Shown: in pieces, positions 1-11,554 of the stretch
Layout of the letters: every line of letters begins with the position of its first letter
Numbering within the stretch: the stretch's first letter is position 1
Assembly: GCA_001600695.1 (NCBI GenBank)
Contig: BCKQ01000001.1
Coordinates: 65,916 to 129,915 of the forward strand
Length of the DNA: 64,000 bases
Origin: Ascoidea asiatica
Taxonomy: Eukaryota; Ascomycota; Saccharomycetes; Ascoideales; Ascoideaceae
Reading direction: 5' to 3'
The notes under the pieces: model-generated
Database searches by the model: none
What the model was told of the DNA's origin: nothing
Seen by the model: the letters and a program-made list of their open reading frames with translations, nothing else
Program-made: the position numbers and the translations under genes

Positions 1-3000
1 CGGCTCCAATTTTATTAATATCAAATCACCACTAAATGGGCATATATCAATGGATATAATAATCCAATTTTTTGGGAGATGTTTTGAAATTTTTGTGAAA
101 AATTTTTCTGAACTTTCTATAAGTTTGCTCCATGTAATCAGCTTTGAACTTTTCAGTGATGCTGAAGGGGCAGATAAAAGCAGCTGTTCATTTGAATTTA
201 ATGTTGGTATTAATTGATCGTCTTCGACGAATACAGCTAATTTTCGAGAATAATCAAAAGGTAATTTCCTTGATCTATCAATTACTTCAAATAGTATTTT
301 TAGGTAATCATTTCTGCATCCGTTATTTGTTATAGACGATAGTAGAGATAGATTGTTTGACAAAATATGTGACACTTCATATAGCTCAAAACTTGAGCAT
401 AATTCAATAGCATCAAGTGAGTACTTCAATAACAAATCTCTTGATCTATTCAACTCTTCAATTGATCTAGAAATTAAATTGCTCTGCCTACTGTTTTTGT
501 AATTCCCACTTGAATGAATCTTATTTGTCCCGTCAATTGAGGGCATTGAAATGGCTGAATCTTCCAAGGAGACTAATGTAGGATCTAAAGATAATGACTT
601 TTTGGCAGATATAATTAGCTTTTTAGATTTAACTATACTATTAAGAACAACATCGTAATAGAAACGAAATGTTTCTTTATCATTCAAAGTTGTTTTCTTG
701 ATATTATTAGCATTCTCATCTTCCGTATCACCAATGAAAAAAGAAGGTGCTTTTTCCATTAGTTCTTCAATTGCATTGTTATTAAAATCGATGATTCTTC
801 TATTTTCAATCAATATCTCAAATCTCTTAAGAGCTATCATATCTTCGTCTTGAATTTGTTCATTATATAGTCTTAAAACCAGATCATTTAACTCAAAGCA
901 TTTGTAATCAGTCTCTTCGATTATATTGCTAAGGCTGATTAAATTATCTAAAGCAGTTGTATCATATATTGTTTTCAATTTGCCAAAATAAATACCAAAA
1001 TTATTGAAGTCACCTATGCTTTGAAAGTATAGACAATGTACTGCAGTTGAAAGCATTTCTGTATTTTTGTCGATATAAATTAATCTATTATACATATCAT
1101 CGGCTTTTATTAGAAATTCACAGAATTTTTCATGGTCTTTACAAAATATATAAAATTTTGCAGCAGTCAAATAAACTTGAGTTATAACCAATGGAGAAAA
1201 TTCATTTTCCATAATTTTGATTGACTCTTTTAAAAAATAATGAGATTGCCTAAAGAATCCTAAATGCATATAACTATCGCTTAATAGGCAATAGCAATCC
1301 ATTAAATTGTTTATAGTGGAATACAATAAATGAGTGGATTTAATCTGGAACTGGTTAGAGTCAATAGAATAATTGAAAGCTGAACATGAAACAATATTTT
1401 CTGATTTCAAAATTTTAACTACCATGCAACTAATTCTAATTGACCTTCTCAAATCAAAAATAGCATTACAGTGATCGCCACTACAAACCCTTAGCTTAGA
1501 AGATAATAACGAAATCTCTGAAAACATAAGCAACGTTGTCTTATTCGGCTGTTTTTTATTTTCAGCAACAAATTTTAATATATTCTCTAATTTTTCTTTT
1601 CCTTGGGCAATATTTCCTGCTAATAAGCAATACTGTAATTGACAAATTTTCCACTTCAAAATATAATACCAGTAATTTTCTTTGCTAAATATTTTTTTTG
1701 TACTTTTCAAAATTTCCGAAATATCTAACAATATACCTTTGATTTTTTTTGTAAATCCTAAATTAATATAGTTTTTACAGATCAAAAAATTTATTTTCAC
1801 ACTTAAAGGTAAATTAGACTGTATTTGATCTTTCCTATAATTCTTATAAAGATTTAGCACTAAATGTATATAATCGTTTAATTTTTGATAGCTTAAAAAC
1901 TCTATCAATTGAATTAAATTTTCAATTTCCAAATTCATCATAAACGGATCAAACTCATAAGAACCAATTGTAGAATTGTTGTGTGTATTAGATTTATTAG
2001 TATAAAATTTTGAAAATTTTAGCCAATTTATGAAAAGTTCAATGACTTCCAAAATCAAATCTGGATTTTTGAAATTATTGTTATAAGTTACTAAAACCTG
2101 AAGCTTTAAAACAAAAATTACTAATAATGAATAGTCTTTAAAAATTGAATTGGAAAAGTCAGGATTTAGGGTATTATCAGTTATATCAATATCATTAATT
2201 TGATTGAAAAATTGAATTTCGTTAATAAGGGATTCTGGATTACTTTGCTCTAAGTATTTTATATAACAAAAAAAATATAATAAAGGATCATCATTTATAA
2301 TTAGAGAATTGAACAAAGAATTAAGTAAAGTTGAGTTGGAATCAGATTGTGAATTGAGTAAGTTAAAATCCGATAATTTGGATAATAAAGTTAAAAAAAT
2401 TAAAGATCTTAATGAAGTATCGAGTATATTTTTAAATAATAGTTTACATATGCTTGTTCTGATAATATCATTATTCGATAATAGTAATTTAATTAAGATT
2501 TGAAAAACAATTGAAAAATTATTTGATAAGGAGTTTTGAGTATCTATGAAATTATTTATTTTTGTATTATTTAAATTTGATTTTGAGCGGAGTAAATTAT
2601 TTTTATAAAAAATATTGAAAAAGTTTGTCATTGTTTCTAAAATTTCACTAGTATTGTCATCTAATATTATTTCACTATCTTTTGATTCTAGTTTTTCTTT
2701 TTTTGAGGCTATATTTTCATCGTTCTTGAATGAAACAGATTTAGATAAAAATAGTAAATAATTTTCAAATTTCATTCTAGTTGAATTTAAATTTAAATTT
2801 ACATTATCACTTGAATTGATCAAAAAAACTTCAATATCAATTGAGTTTTTCAAGAAGGAAATTATTTTTAGTTTATTACCAAAATGATAATACAAATTGG
2901 AGATATTCATCAATCTTTTAGAGTGAGTTTTAAAATGTTTGAATATTGTTGAAAGATTTTTTAATGATTCAGATAAAAAATCGATGATTTCAATATTAAA

Positions 3001-4836
3001 TAAATTGTTTTCATCAATTTCATTTTCATTTTTAATTGGATCCACTGAAGCAGATTTTATCGATAAATCTGTTGACGGTAAGGATTGATCTTTAATAAAA
3101 ATAGTTATTGGATCTAACATTGATAAATAATTTTTATTCAAAGAAGTAATTTTCTTTAAATTTATAGATAATAAGTCCAATATGGACAAGATTGTCTTAT
3201 ATTTTATTTTTAACTCTAAATCTGAGGATATAACTATATTATTACTGATAATTAAATTAACCAATTTAACTAAATCCGACCAAAAAAAATGATCATTTAA
3301 ATAATTTGAGAATTGAAAATTAAATAAATTAATAAAATTTAGTAAATTTGAATTACTAAGATTTCTAAAAGAATTTATTAATATAAAATTTAGAGAAATT
3401 CTTAGATTATTTTGATTAGTTAAATCAAATTCTTTTTCTAGAATTTTCAAAACTTTTTGTAATTGATTATTAATCGAGATTTTATTGATTAATTTTATTT
3501 TATTTTCATTACTTTCATTGTTTTCATTATTTTCATTGACGTCTTCAATTGAAATTAAATTAAGTATTATTATAACAAAGAAAGATAAATCTAAATTAAG
3601 ATTATTTTCACTAAAGTTATAAATTTTTAAAAAACTAAGAAAATTTGAAGAAAAGTTATTATACGTTATAATATTTGAAGTTTTGAAAGAATTAAAAAAA
3701 ATTTTGTTGAAATTATTGAATAAGTTAATTACTTTATCATTAGTATCATTATCAGTGTTTGTATTTACATTTGATTTTGAATTTGAATTTGTATTAGTAT
3801 TAATATTGATATTTATATTTTTAGAAAATATCAATAGAAAAGATAAGATGAAATTAAGTTTTGATAGATTTGAAAATTTATTTAGATTGATTAATTTTGA
3901 TGAATAGTTTAGCAAATTATTAATTGAAGAATAAGATCTTTTTAAAAATAAATTAGTAATCAAAGAATTTGAATTATTTAGATCTAAAAAATAGAGGAAT
4001 ATCTGATTTGAAGATAAATTTGTGTTGGAATTTGAATTTGGAGATGAATAATAATTGAAATAAATTAGTTTAAATTGAATTAAATATATTGAAAATAAAA
4101 AATTAATAAAATCTATGGAAGAATTAATTGAATTAGATAATAAATTGAGTGATAAAATATAATTTAAATTTAAATTTGAAGGTTTAATATAATTTTTATT
4201 TATATAAAAGTTTATGAAATTGAATAAATCAAATAATTGATTGTTAATTAAGGGTAGAGATATAAGTAAATTTGAATTTAAACTTGAATTTAAATTGAAT
4301 TGAATTAAAAGAGATATGAAATTTTTATTCTTTTTAAATAAATTTAGAATTAAATTTTTATTATTAGATGATAAAGATGATGACGAAGAAGAGAAATTAT
4401 AAATATATTGAAATTTGAATGATAAATTGATTAAATTTATCAAATTTATTAAGTCTATTGAGTCTACTGAATTCTCATGTTTATTAAGTGAATTTAAATT
4501 ATTTAAGTAAGAAGAGAAATTATTATTTGAGAAGAAAATTAAATTATTGGATAATTGAATTAAATTTGATTGAATTAGATTAATTGAAGATAAAGATTTA
4601 TTTGAATCTTTTGTTGATAATAATTGAGAATATAATTTATTTAAATTAATTGAAGGAATTGAAGAAATATTAATGTTTTTTAAAATTAATTTGAATTTTT
4701 CTTGATAAGATAAAATTATTGAAGATAACTTTTTAGTATTATTTGAATTTGAAGAATTGGAAGATTTGGATAAAGAAGAAGAAGATCTTGTTGATTTAAT
4801 AGATGATTTTGTATTTAGAATTGTATTAGTTGTCAT
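1..4836 (-). CDS. ESP1: Separase (cohesin-cleaving protease), N-terminal 1612 residues, cut by the left window edge
   Basis: One open frame runs from an ATG at 4836 on the minus strand to base 1 without a stop (1612 codons). Separase cleaves the Scc1/Rad21 cohesin subunit at anaphase onset and is held by securin. What is seen: a Ser/Asn-rich start (MTTNTILN), then a long Leu/Ile/Asn-rich helical region fitting the alpha-solenoid of the family. The last visible stretch holds an AISMPSI segment and, at the edge, LPKNWIIISIDI followed by SGDLILIKLE, which resembles the entry into the separase protease domain. The His/Cys catalytic dyad would lie beyond the left edge, so activity cannot be judged. 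The reach before the domain is longer than in baker's yeast, partly from Asn-rich inserts. A is at -3 of the start. Three CTG codons fall between about 140 and 200, unusual here. Identification rests on the final ~150 residues. Confidence 0.78.
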   Translation of the reverse strand, partial: MTTNTILNTKSSIKSTRSSSSLSKSSNSSNSNNTKKLSSIILSYQEKFKLILKNINISSIPSINLNKLYSQLLSTKDSNKSLSSINLIQSNLIQLSNNLIFFSNNNFSSYLNNLNSLNKHENSVDSIDLINLINLINLSFKFQYIYNFSSSSSSLSSNNKNLILNLFKKNKNFISLLIQFNLNSSLNSNLLISLPLINNQLFDLFNFINFYINKNYIKPSNLNLNYILSLNLLSNSINSSIDFINFLFSIYLIQFKLIYFNYYSSPNSNSNTNLSSNQIFLYFLDLNNSNSLITNLFLKRSYSSINNLLNYSSKLINLNKFSNLSKLNFILSFLLIFSKNINININTNTNSNSKSNVNTNTDNDTNDKVINLFNNFNKIFFNSFKTSNIITYNNFSSNFLSFLKIYNFSENNLNLDLSFFVIIILNLISIEDVNENNENNESNENKIKLINKISINNQLQKVLKILEKEFDLTNQNNLRISLNFILINSFRNLSNSNLLNFINLFNFQFSNYLNDHFFWSDLVKLVNLIISNNIVISSDLELKIKYKTILSILDLLSINLKKITSLNKNYLSMLDPITIFIKDQSLPSTDLSIKSASVDPIKNENEIDENNLFNIEIIDFLSESLKNLSTIFKHFKTHSKRLMNISNLYYHFGNKLKIISFLKNSIDIEVFLINSSDNVNLNLNSTRMKFENYLLFLSKSVSFKNDENIASKKEKLESKDSEIILDDNTSEILETMTNFFNIFYKNNLLRSKSNLNNTKINNFIDTQNSLSNNFSIVFQILIKLLLSNNDIIRTSICKLLFKNILDTSLRSLIFLTLLSKLSDFNLLNSQSDSNSTLLNSLFNSLIINDDPLLYFFCYIKYLEQSNPESLINEIQFFNQINDIDITDNTLNPDFSNSIFKDYSLLVIFVLKLQVLVTYNNNFKNPDLILEVIELFINWLKFSKFYTNKSNTHNNSTIGSYEFDPFMMNLEIENLIQLIEFLSYQKLNDYIHLVLNLYKNYRKDQIQSNLPLSVKINFLICKNYINLGFTKKIKGILLDISEILKSTKKIFSKENYWYYILKWKICQLQYCLLAGNIAQGKEKLENILKFVAENKKQPNKTTLLMFSEISLLSSKLRVCSGDHCNAIFDLRRSIRISCMVVKILKSENIVSCSAFNYSIDSNQFQIKSTHLLYSTINNLMDCYCLLSDSYMHLGFFRQSHYFLKESIKIMENEFSPLVITQVYLTAAKFYIFCKDHEKFCEFLIKADDMYNRLIYIDKNTEMLSTAVHCLYFQSIGDFNNFGIYFGKLKTIYDTTALDNLISLSNIIEETDYKCFELNDLVLRLYNEQIQDEDMIALKRFEILIENRRIIDFNNNAIEELMEKAPSFFIGDTEDENANNIKKTTLNDKETFRFYYDVVLNSIVKSKKLIISAKKSLSLDPTLVSLEDSAISMPSIDGTNKIHSSGNYKNSRQSNLISRSIEELNRSRDLLLKYSLDAIELCSSFELYEVSHILSNNLSLLSSITNNGCRNDYLKILFEVIDRSRKLPFDYSRKLAVFVEDDQLIPTLNSNEQLLLSAPSASLKSSKLITWSKLIESSEKFFTKISKHLPKNWIIISIDICPFSGDLILIKLEP

Positions 4837-5606
4837 TATATTTTCAATACTTTTTTTTCCAAATTGACTATTTTTTTTACTTATATCTTTTATTTCATAT
4901 AATTGATTTATTGATTTGAAAAGTATTAAATTGAGTTATCTCTGACTTATCATTGTTTATAAAAAATAGTAAGCGCCAATAGGTAATTATTTTACAAATA
5001 TTAAATTATCAGTCTGTGATATCTCCCCTAAGTTTATTACTAAAAAACTATAATGATCAAATCTTTCTGCTATATTTTAACGCTGCTGTTAAAGGTTCTT
5101 TTGATGTTTCTGCTATTTCTGATGGTTTTGATAGTTTTGGTGGTGGTTTTGTTTACTCTTTGTTATTTCGTAGGCTTTGTTTACATTCTGATTTACTTCA
5201 CTCAAAAGAACAGATGCAAACAGACCTGCGAAACCGCAAATACGGAACTCATTCAGGAAGGAACAAAAGCCCTGAAGTATACAAATATAGCCCTAAAGCA
5301 AAAAGTCGGAATTCGTGTAATAAACTTCCTATTGTAGAAAAACATTTCGTATCAGAACTAAGCTCCGTGTCGAAAGTTGCATCCGTGTTTGTTTCCGGGT
5401 TCAAGTGGTGCGGCTGAGCCGAATCTCGCTCGAATTCCCCAGATCCAAGCCAGAAATAGAAATCGTATATAAAGAACTTGTTTTCCCTTTTTTCGCTTTT
5501 TTTTCTTTTGTTTTTGGTTTTGTTTTTGATTTCCTTTAATTACTTCCCCTTTATTCTTTTTTGGTTTTGTTTTCAAGTTTTAGAAGTCAGTAACAATCTT
5601 CAATAA
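4837..5606. other. Intergenic region with a GC-richer island between ESP1 and a small ORF
   Basis: This is the upstream region of ESP1 (minus) and of the small ORF at 5607 (plus). From about 5080 to 5450 base composition is clearly richer in G and C than the flanks, and a TATA element for the plus strand follows. Two overlapping reading frames in the island (5016-5417 and 5053-5337) use codons unlike any real gene in the window and I do not call them genes. Confidence 0.5.
5466..5473 (+). promoter_or_regulatory. TATA element TATATAAA
   Basis: TATATAAA directly follows the GC-richer island and lies 134 bases before the ATG of the 40-codon ORF at 5607. It implies a plus-strand Pol II transcript here, coding or not. 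Inference from motif and position only. Confidence 0.45.
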
Positions 5607-5729
5607 ATGCATCCAGTCAAACCTCATCAGAAGCATATCAGTAATAATAACAATAATAACAACAACAACAAGCGAGTTAATTTCCAAATCACAAAAATTA
5701 AGCGCCCCCATGAAAATGATGAAATATAA
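5607..5729 (+). CDS. Candidate 40-residue basic Asn-rich peptide, unrecognised
   Basis: A 41-codon frame begins MHPVKPHQKHIS, continues with a run of nine Asn, then KRVNFQITKIKRPHENDEI and a TAA. It is shorter than a usual gene call but lies just downstream of a GC-richer island and a TATA element, and its AAT/AAC mix and basic C-terminal half look protein-like rather than random. The base at -3 is T, a weak start context. I see no 5' splice signal inside it, so it does not look like a first exon. It could be a small gene, the upstream ORF of a longer transcript, or chance. No family recognised. Confidence 0.3.
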   Translation: MHPVKPHQKHISNNNNNNNNNKRVNFQITKIKRPHENDEI

Positions 5730-6167
5730 AATTATATTCTACTAAAGACAACTATTAATTTTATTCAATTAATTACCTAATAAAGGAATGTTCAAATCAG
5801 TGTTTAAAATTGGTATCGTGATGCAACAGAAATATTTGGATTAATATTTATCTATTTATTTATTTATCTTTTTCGGATTGATATTTGAGTTATTTTTTTT
5901 GCCGGAATTCAAAATTATACAAAATAGTACAGTTTCACTGTAAATGGTGTAATACGATTTAAATTTCTATAAATAACAAAAAATTAAAAGAATTGAAACA
6001 AAAGAAACAAATGAAAAAAAATATGAAATAAAAGGTTGAAAATTTGAATGAAAAAAGGTTATCACCTTATACAGGATTCTAATCAACTTATTCATATTTT
6101 TCAATTGATAATCAATACTATTCAGTATTCAATTTTAAATATTAAATATTCACATTGGCATATACTT

Positions 6168-6220
6168 CGACTTAGACTTAGACTTAGACTTAGACTTTGA
6201 CTTTGACGTTGACATTGACA
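6168..6220. repeat. GACTTA-type hexamer tandem repeat
   Basis: Successive GACTTA units decay into GACTTT, GACGTT and GACATT units, giving a graded hexamer array of about eight copies. It is non-coding and typical of replication slippage. Confidence 0.75.
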
Positions 6221-6971
6221 TATTATATTCTATCCTAGTCTATTTTATTCTGGTTTATTCTCTTTCAATTTACACACTAAATATTATGGCTTTATTTAAG
6301 ATTGAATTATTAGGGGAATAAAATTTTATTTGAATCTAACCACCATTACTTTTATTAATTTTTTTTTCAAAATTACAGTAATTAATGAATGAGTCATATT
6401 TAATATATTGAATATTTCAAATGAATAATGGAATATAATATAATAGAATATAATAATTTTATTATTAATAAAGTAAATCAAAATGGTTTAATGTGAAAAT
6501 ATTTCATTAATTTTTCCTTTTAAATTTTATTTAAATATACTGTTTACATTTTTGCGTGAATTAATATATTCACCATATTAAAAAAGCTTTTACATTGATA
6601 TTATAAACTTTAATAATGGTTTACCAATAATTTTTAATTTCACCTATTTATCGTATACGGTAAAAATTCAAGCTTTTTAGTTAAAAGAATTTGAAATTAC
6701 TTTTAAAAGAAATGGTAATAAAAGAAAAAAAGAACTCAAGCGGAAAAACTAAATTAGGAATATATTTGAATAATTTGAAAATAAGAGAAAAAAGAAGTGA
6801 AAATAAATAAAAATAATCAAAGTATTATAACTCTGATGTTTAATTGTTCATTATTCAATTTAGAAGCCATAAATATAAAGTGATATAAAGTAATATTATA
6901 TAATATTATATAATACTAGATAATATTTGATAATAATTATACACTTATACGCTAATGGAGATGAAATAAAA

Positions 6972-6974
6972 AAT

Positions 6975-7007
<33 letters not shown>

Positions 7008-7016
7008 TTCATTTAT
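6972..7016. repeat. (ATTT)n microsatellite
   Basis: About ten tandem ATTT units, the last ones with a T-to-C change (ATTC). Non-coding simple repeat. Confidence 0.8.
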
Positions 7017-7311
7017 TCATTCAATTGATTATTTAATTGATACTCGAATACTAACTACATTTAATCGCCTTAATAAATCAAAAAAAAAAACAGGCGTAAA
7101 AATTTTGAAGAATAATCAATCAATCTATCAAATTCGCTGGAGATATAGACGACTCACTGAAAATAGACACAGTATAATACTGTAGATAAAAACAAAAATA
7201 TAAGAATGCCACTTTATTTATTAGTTATATTGGACAGATAGATAGAAAACAGACAAAAGACAAAATAAATACAAATAGACAAAAAAAGAAAATAAGCAAA
7301 ATATGAAAAAA

Positions 7312-7530
7312 TTAGAAGCCAAAGATAGACAAGAGACTAACAGCAATAACAGCTGTTGAAAGAGAATAAAGGGAATTAAAGAAAGTAAAGAAAATAAAAA
7401 GAGCAAAAAGAATAATCCAAAGAAATAAGGTTGTGTCTTTGATTGAGGTTGAGTCTGGTTTAAAAGTGGTTTTACTAATGTTTTTAGTGGGTGAGACAAA
7501 AGTGTTTTCTTTTCCGCAGACGGCTTTCAT
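7312..7530 (-). CDS. Doubtful small membrane protein, unrecognised
   Basis: A 72-residue frame starts MKAVCGKENTFVSPTKN, has a polar first half, then a continuous hydrophobic half (LFLWIILFALFIFFTFF and beyond) that would form one or two membrane segments. A second frame on the same strand (7221-7499) is just as hydrophobic, which is what a T-rich strand gives by chance, so the membrane character is weak evidence. In favour: the ATG faces the GC-richer island at 7.5-8.0 kb, which could act as a two-way promoter with HAA1. Against: mixed codon use and no recognised family. Confidence 0.2.
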   Translation of the reverse strand: MKAVCGKENTFVSPTKNISKTTFKPDSTSIKDTTLFLWIILFALFIFFTFFNSLYSLSTAVIAVSLLSIFGF

Positions 7531-8893
7531 TGTTCAACACCCAAACTGAGGGTAAAGGGATTCAAATAGAGTTGCAAAACAAGAAGGGAAGCTTTTTTCC
7601 CTGGCACATGAGTAGACCCACGGACTCCTGATTCTCGTACTTCTGGTACTTCTCATAGTTGCTTCCAGTATTACTTTTGAAAAGCAAGCTTCTCAATTAT
7701 GAATAAGGAGGTTTACACTATTTATAAGTGCTATTTCTGAGGTGGAATGCGGGAACGAGAGCGCTGTGCAATATTGTGTATGGCACGCATTTGCAAGAAA
7801 TACGGGCCGTACGCACTCTGCTGCCAGAGCCCGTCCTGCTGCGCACCACCGCTCACCCCCAAACGCCGCCGCTGGCCCAGCCCAAACCCAGCCCAAGTCG
7901 CCTGCGCTTCCAGTCATGCTCTTGTCTCTGCTCTTGTCTCTGTTTTTGCCTGCTCTGCTTTTGTCTGCTTGCTACAAATTCTCTGCTTCACACTCAGACT
8001 CAGAATCAGTCCTTGGCAAATAAAAATAGCTTATAAACAGGCCTAAATTTATTTTATTTCATTTCCTTAAGAAAACAAACCTTCTGAAATAAAACTAAAA
8101 TAAAATATTAAAATATCAAAATATTAAAATATTAAAATATTAAAATAACAAATAAATTAAATACAAAATATACTTTTTTATTCACATATTCTTATTTTTA
8201 AATATTTTTTTGAAAACTCTACCAATCAATAAATCATCACACTTTGTTTTCTCTTTCATAAAGAAATGAAAAATCTTCTAGGTCACCTTTACCTTTTTTC
8301 ATAAAATTTGTCTGTTTAAATAAATTTATTTCACAGTTTATTTTACAATTTTTTTAAAATATTTATACAATATTTCTGACTAAATTAAAATTATATCTAA
8401 GATATATCTTTAAGATATAATATAATAATATAATAATCATACTATTTAATTCAATTTAATTCAATCAGTACTCCTCAAAATTTCTGACTTGGTTCTCCAT
8501 TCTCTTTTATCAAACATATCAAACATATCAAACATATCAATATATCAATATATCAATATATCAAACTTATCAAACTTATCAAACAAATCAAATATATAAT
8601 TCAAGCACTTCATTAAACAATCCAGAGTCTATGGTTAAATATTATTCATAAATCCTTTAATTTAATCTTTTTAAAATATATTAATCCTTTTTAAATTTTT
8701 ATTTTAATTTTATAAATTATTTAACCATAATCATTTATCATTTATCATAATCAAAACAAACAAATAACAAATAACAAATAACAGATAACAAATAACAAAT
8801 AGCAAATAGCAAATAGCAAATAACAAAATCAACAACTTCATAAATCTATTAAATCATTTCAACTTATTCTATTCAATATAAATTTATATCAAT
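7531..8893. promoter_or_regulatory. Upstream region of the HAA1-like gene: GC-richer island and AT-rich leader
   Basis: From about 7590 to 8030 the DNA is strikingly GC-richer and C-rich on the plus strand; 8040-8893 is an AT-rich leader full of short tandem repeats. TATTTATAAG at 7718-7727 precedes the most GC-rich block. Several frames of about 90-100 codons cross the island in three registers at once; their codon use is unlike the genes here and I take them as by-products of composition. Confidence 0.5.
8757..8828. repeat. CAAATAA-type heptamer array in the HAA1-like leader
   Basis: About ten imperfect heptamers of the types CAAATAA, CAGATAA and CAAATAG. They lie 65-135 bases before the HAA1-like ATG and would be part of its AT-rich leader. 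Related short arrays occur at 8103-8150 and 8513-8585. Confidence 0.75.
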
Positions 8894-9460
8894 ATGGTTC
8901 TTGTTAATGGTATTAAATATGCTTGTGAAAGATGTATTCGTGGTCATCGTGTTACAACTTGTACCCATACTGATCAACCTTTAATAATGATTAAACCAAA
9001 AGGTAGACCTTCAACTCAATGTCAACATTGTAAACAATCAAGAAAATCAAAAAATCATCATGCAAATTGTAGTTGTAAAAAAGATAATTCAAAAAAAAAA
9101 TTAATTCTTGATCCAATTCAGTTACTTACTTCAAATTCAAATTCAAACTCCTCTGATGATGATAAAATTACTTGTTCTTGTGGTAAAGGAGTTAAATGTG
9201 TTTGTAAAGCAAGAAAATTAAATGATTCAAATTCAAATTCAAATTCAAATTCAAATTCAAATTCAAAATCAAAATTAAAATCTAAATCAAAATCAATTTC
9301 TTCAATAAATTCTTTAAATTCTAATTCTATTCAACCAATTTCTTCAACTTTTAATCCAAATGATTTCAATATCAATTCAAATAATATTAATTTAAGTAGA
9401 TCAAATACTCCTTCAATTAATAATAATTTAAATACTTCCAATATTAATCTACAATCTTTA

Positions 9461-9491
<31 letters not shown>

Positions 9492-10347
9492 TCAATAATA
9501 ATAATAACAATGTTAATAACAACAATAATTCCAAATCTAATAATAACCTCAATAACAATAATAGCTTTAATTTATCTTTAGATAACGATTTATTCAATTT
9601 CAATAGTATTTCAAGCTTACAAATGTATCCATCAACAAGTAATATTACTTTACCTTTATCACCTTCATCAAATTTGAATAATAGTGATTGGGATTTAAAT
9701 TCATTAAATGGTGGAGCTGCAATGAGTGAATATTCAAATACTTCTTTTTTACAAAATAGTAATAATAACAACAATAATAATAATATCAATAATAACAATA
9801 ATAATAACAATCATAATAATTTAAATAATAATTTGAAAAATATGAATATTCACTCAACTTCTGGTTCTGTTGCCTCATCCTTAAATCAATTAGGAAATAA
9901 TAATCTTGATTCTAATATAAATTCTTATTTTCAAATTCCAATTGCAAATACTCAATCCTCAAGACAAAGTATATATAATGGAAATTCAACTAATTCGAAT
10001 AATAATAACAACAATCCTAATACTCCTGGAAGTATTAGACCTTCAACTCCATTATCTTTCAATAATTCAAATTTAAATAACATTGGTACCATTCACACCA
10101 ATAATTTAAATAATAATATGAATAATATGAATATGAATATGAATATTAATTCAAATATCAATTCAATTAATAATAGTGGCTTTAATACTGATTCTTCTTC
10201 AACTTCAAGTAATAAACTTATAAGTCCAAGAACAAGGGTTGGAGAAGTTTCAATTCCTGTTGATGATTTCAAAATTAATGAAATTAACTTACCTTATCAA
10301 TCTGCTTTTGGTTTATTAGATTTATTCACGCCACAACAACAACAATT

Positions 10348-10382
<35 letters not shown>

Positions 10383-10867
10383 CTGCTTTATCAACTATAA
10401 ACTTTAACAATAATTTATCAAATAGTAGAAATTCTTCTTCAAGTAATTTATCAAAATATAATAACAATAACATTAATAACAATAATAATAGTAATTCAAA
10501 TGCAAAATATAATACTAATTCAAATATGAATCCTAATATGAACATGAATTTAAATATGAACATGAATATGAATTCAGTAAGCCCTCCTCAAATGAGTAAC
10601 CTCTCATTACTAAGTTCAAATTCAATGAATTTTAATAATAATAACTCTTTAATTCAAAATCAAAATGACTTTCAAAATAATAATAATTACCCTGGTCAAT
10701 CGCAAAACCATTATTCAAATAATAACAATAATAATAACAACAATATCAATAATAATAGCAATTATAATGATGATCTTCAACCTTCTGAAGCTATTTTGCC
10801 TTTATTTCCTTTGATTGGGTTAACCACAAATTCTGCAAGTTTAACTGAACAGGAACAACCAATGTGA
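8894..10867 (+). CDS. HAA1: Copper-fist transcription activator, Haa1/Cup2 type
   Basis: The first 60 residues are a copper-fist DNA-binding domain: MVLVNGIKYACERC, zinc ligands C11, C14, C23 and H25, and the KGRPS minor-groove motif at 36-40. The segment IRGHRVTTCTHTDQPL is closer to Haa1 (weak-acid stress response) than to Cup2/Ace1 (copper-induced metallothionein). A Cys cluster at about 43-61 and a second one, CSCGKGVKCVC near 94-104, match the paired Cys regions that bind Cu(I) in Ace1. The remaining ~550 residues are a low-complexity activation region of Asn runs, Ser-Asn repeats, Met-Asn repeats and an 11-residue Gln tract, ending in an acidic/hydrophobic tail. 657 residues is close to Haa1. 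The ATG is the conserved start. Whether it senses acid, copper or both cannot be read from sequence. Confidence 0.88.
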
Positions 10868-11554
10868 AACTTATTATGCAAATATTTGCGAACCAGTTTA
10901 AAATCACCTATTTTAATCTGCTGTTTCATCTATTTCTAAATTATCCATTATTTTTTCAACTTCATATAATATGTCACTCGCTTAATTTCTGATTCCTTTT
11001 TCTATTTTTTTTTTTATTTAAATCAATCACTAATTTGATCATACCTTTTATTTATCAATTGCCAATATTCTGACCCAAAACTATAACATCATATTTTTTT
11101 ACTTATTTTTTTAGCTCATTTTCATTCTATTTTTTTATTACCTGTAATAATACTGCTTTTGACTGTTACTCTTAATGTTTATGAAAATAGATTCTTTTTT
11201 TTTTATTGCTTTTTTAACAAAAAATCTCAAAAATTATTTTTTTTGCCAAAATACTAACTAATAATATTGAATTTTTTTATCTTTTTTATCTCTATAGATC
11301 TTATATTTTAATATTAATTCTTTTTTTAACATATTATAGCTTTCGAATTTCTCTTATTTTCTTTATTTTGGAGATTCAAAATTTCTTTTAAATTAAGACT
11401 TGTGAACTAATAACCTGTTTAAGTTTTGCAATTTTTGTAAAGTTTTTAAGAATATACAGTATATGTAGTAATTAATCAAATTAATATATGTTATATTACA
11501 TTAAATTATATGAAACTAAATAAAGTAAAATGAATTTCCCAATTTATCTACTTA
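10868..11554. other. Convergent 3' region between the HAA1-like gene and a minus-strand gene
   Basis: AT-rich, T-tract-rich non-coding DNA between two convergent stop codons. It should hold both poly(A) sites. No other feature seen. Confidence 0.6.

Larger units (their letters stand above)
5730..7311. other. AT-rich non-coding stretch, simple repeats only
   Basis: No frame of protein character is seen on either strand. It holds a hexamer-like array near 6168-6220 built on GACTTA/GACTTT, an ATTT array near 6972-7016, and an isolated perfect Gcn4/AP-1-type palindrome ATGAGTCAT at 6389-6397 whose target gene is unclear. A long non-coding transcript from the TATA element at 5466 is possible but unproven. 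Confidence 0.5.

Noticed and set aside
7693-8046. Four overlapping frames of 74-102 codons on both strands before the HAA1-like gene
   Set aside because: Mutually overlapping in several registers, low-complexity Pro/Ala/Cys content, no homology recognised; explained by C-rich promoter DNA.
9331-9810. 159-codon Leu-rich minus-strand frame inside the HAA1-like gene
   Set aside because: Complement of Asn (AAT/AAC) runs reads as Leu/Ile; a shadow of the real gene.
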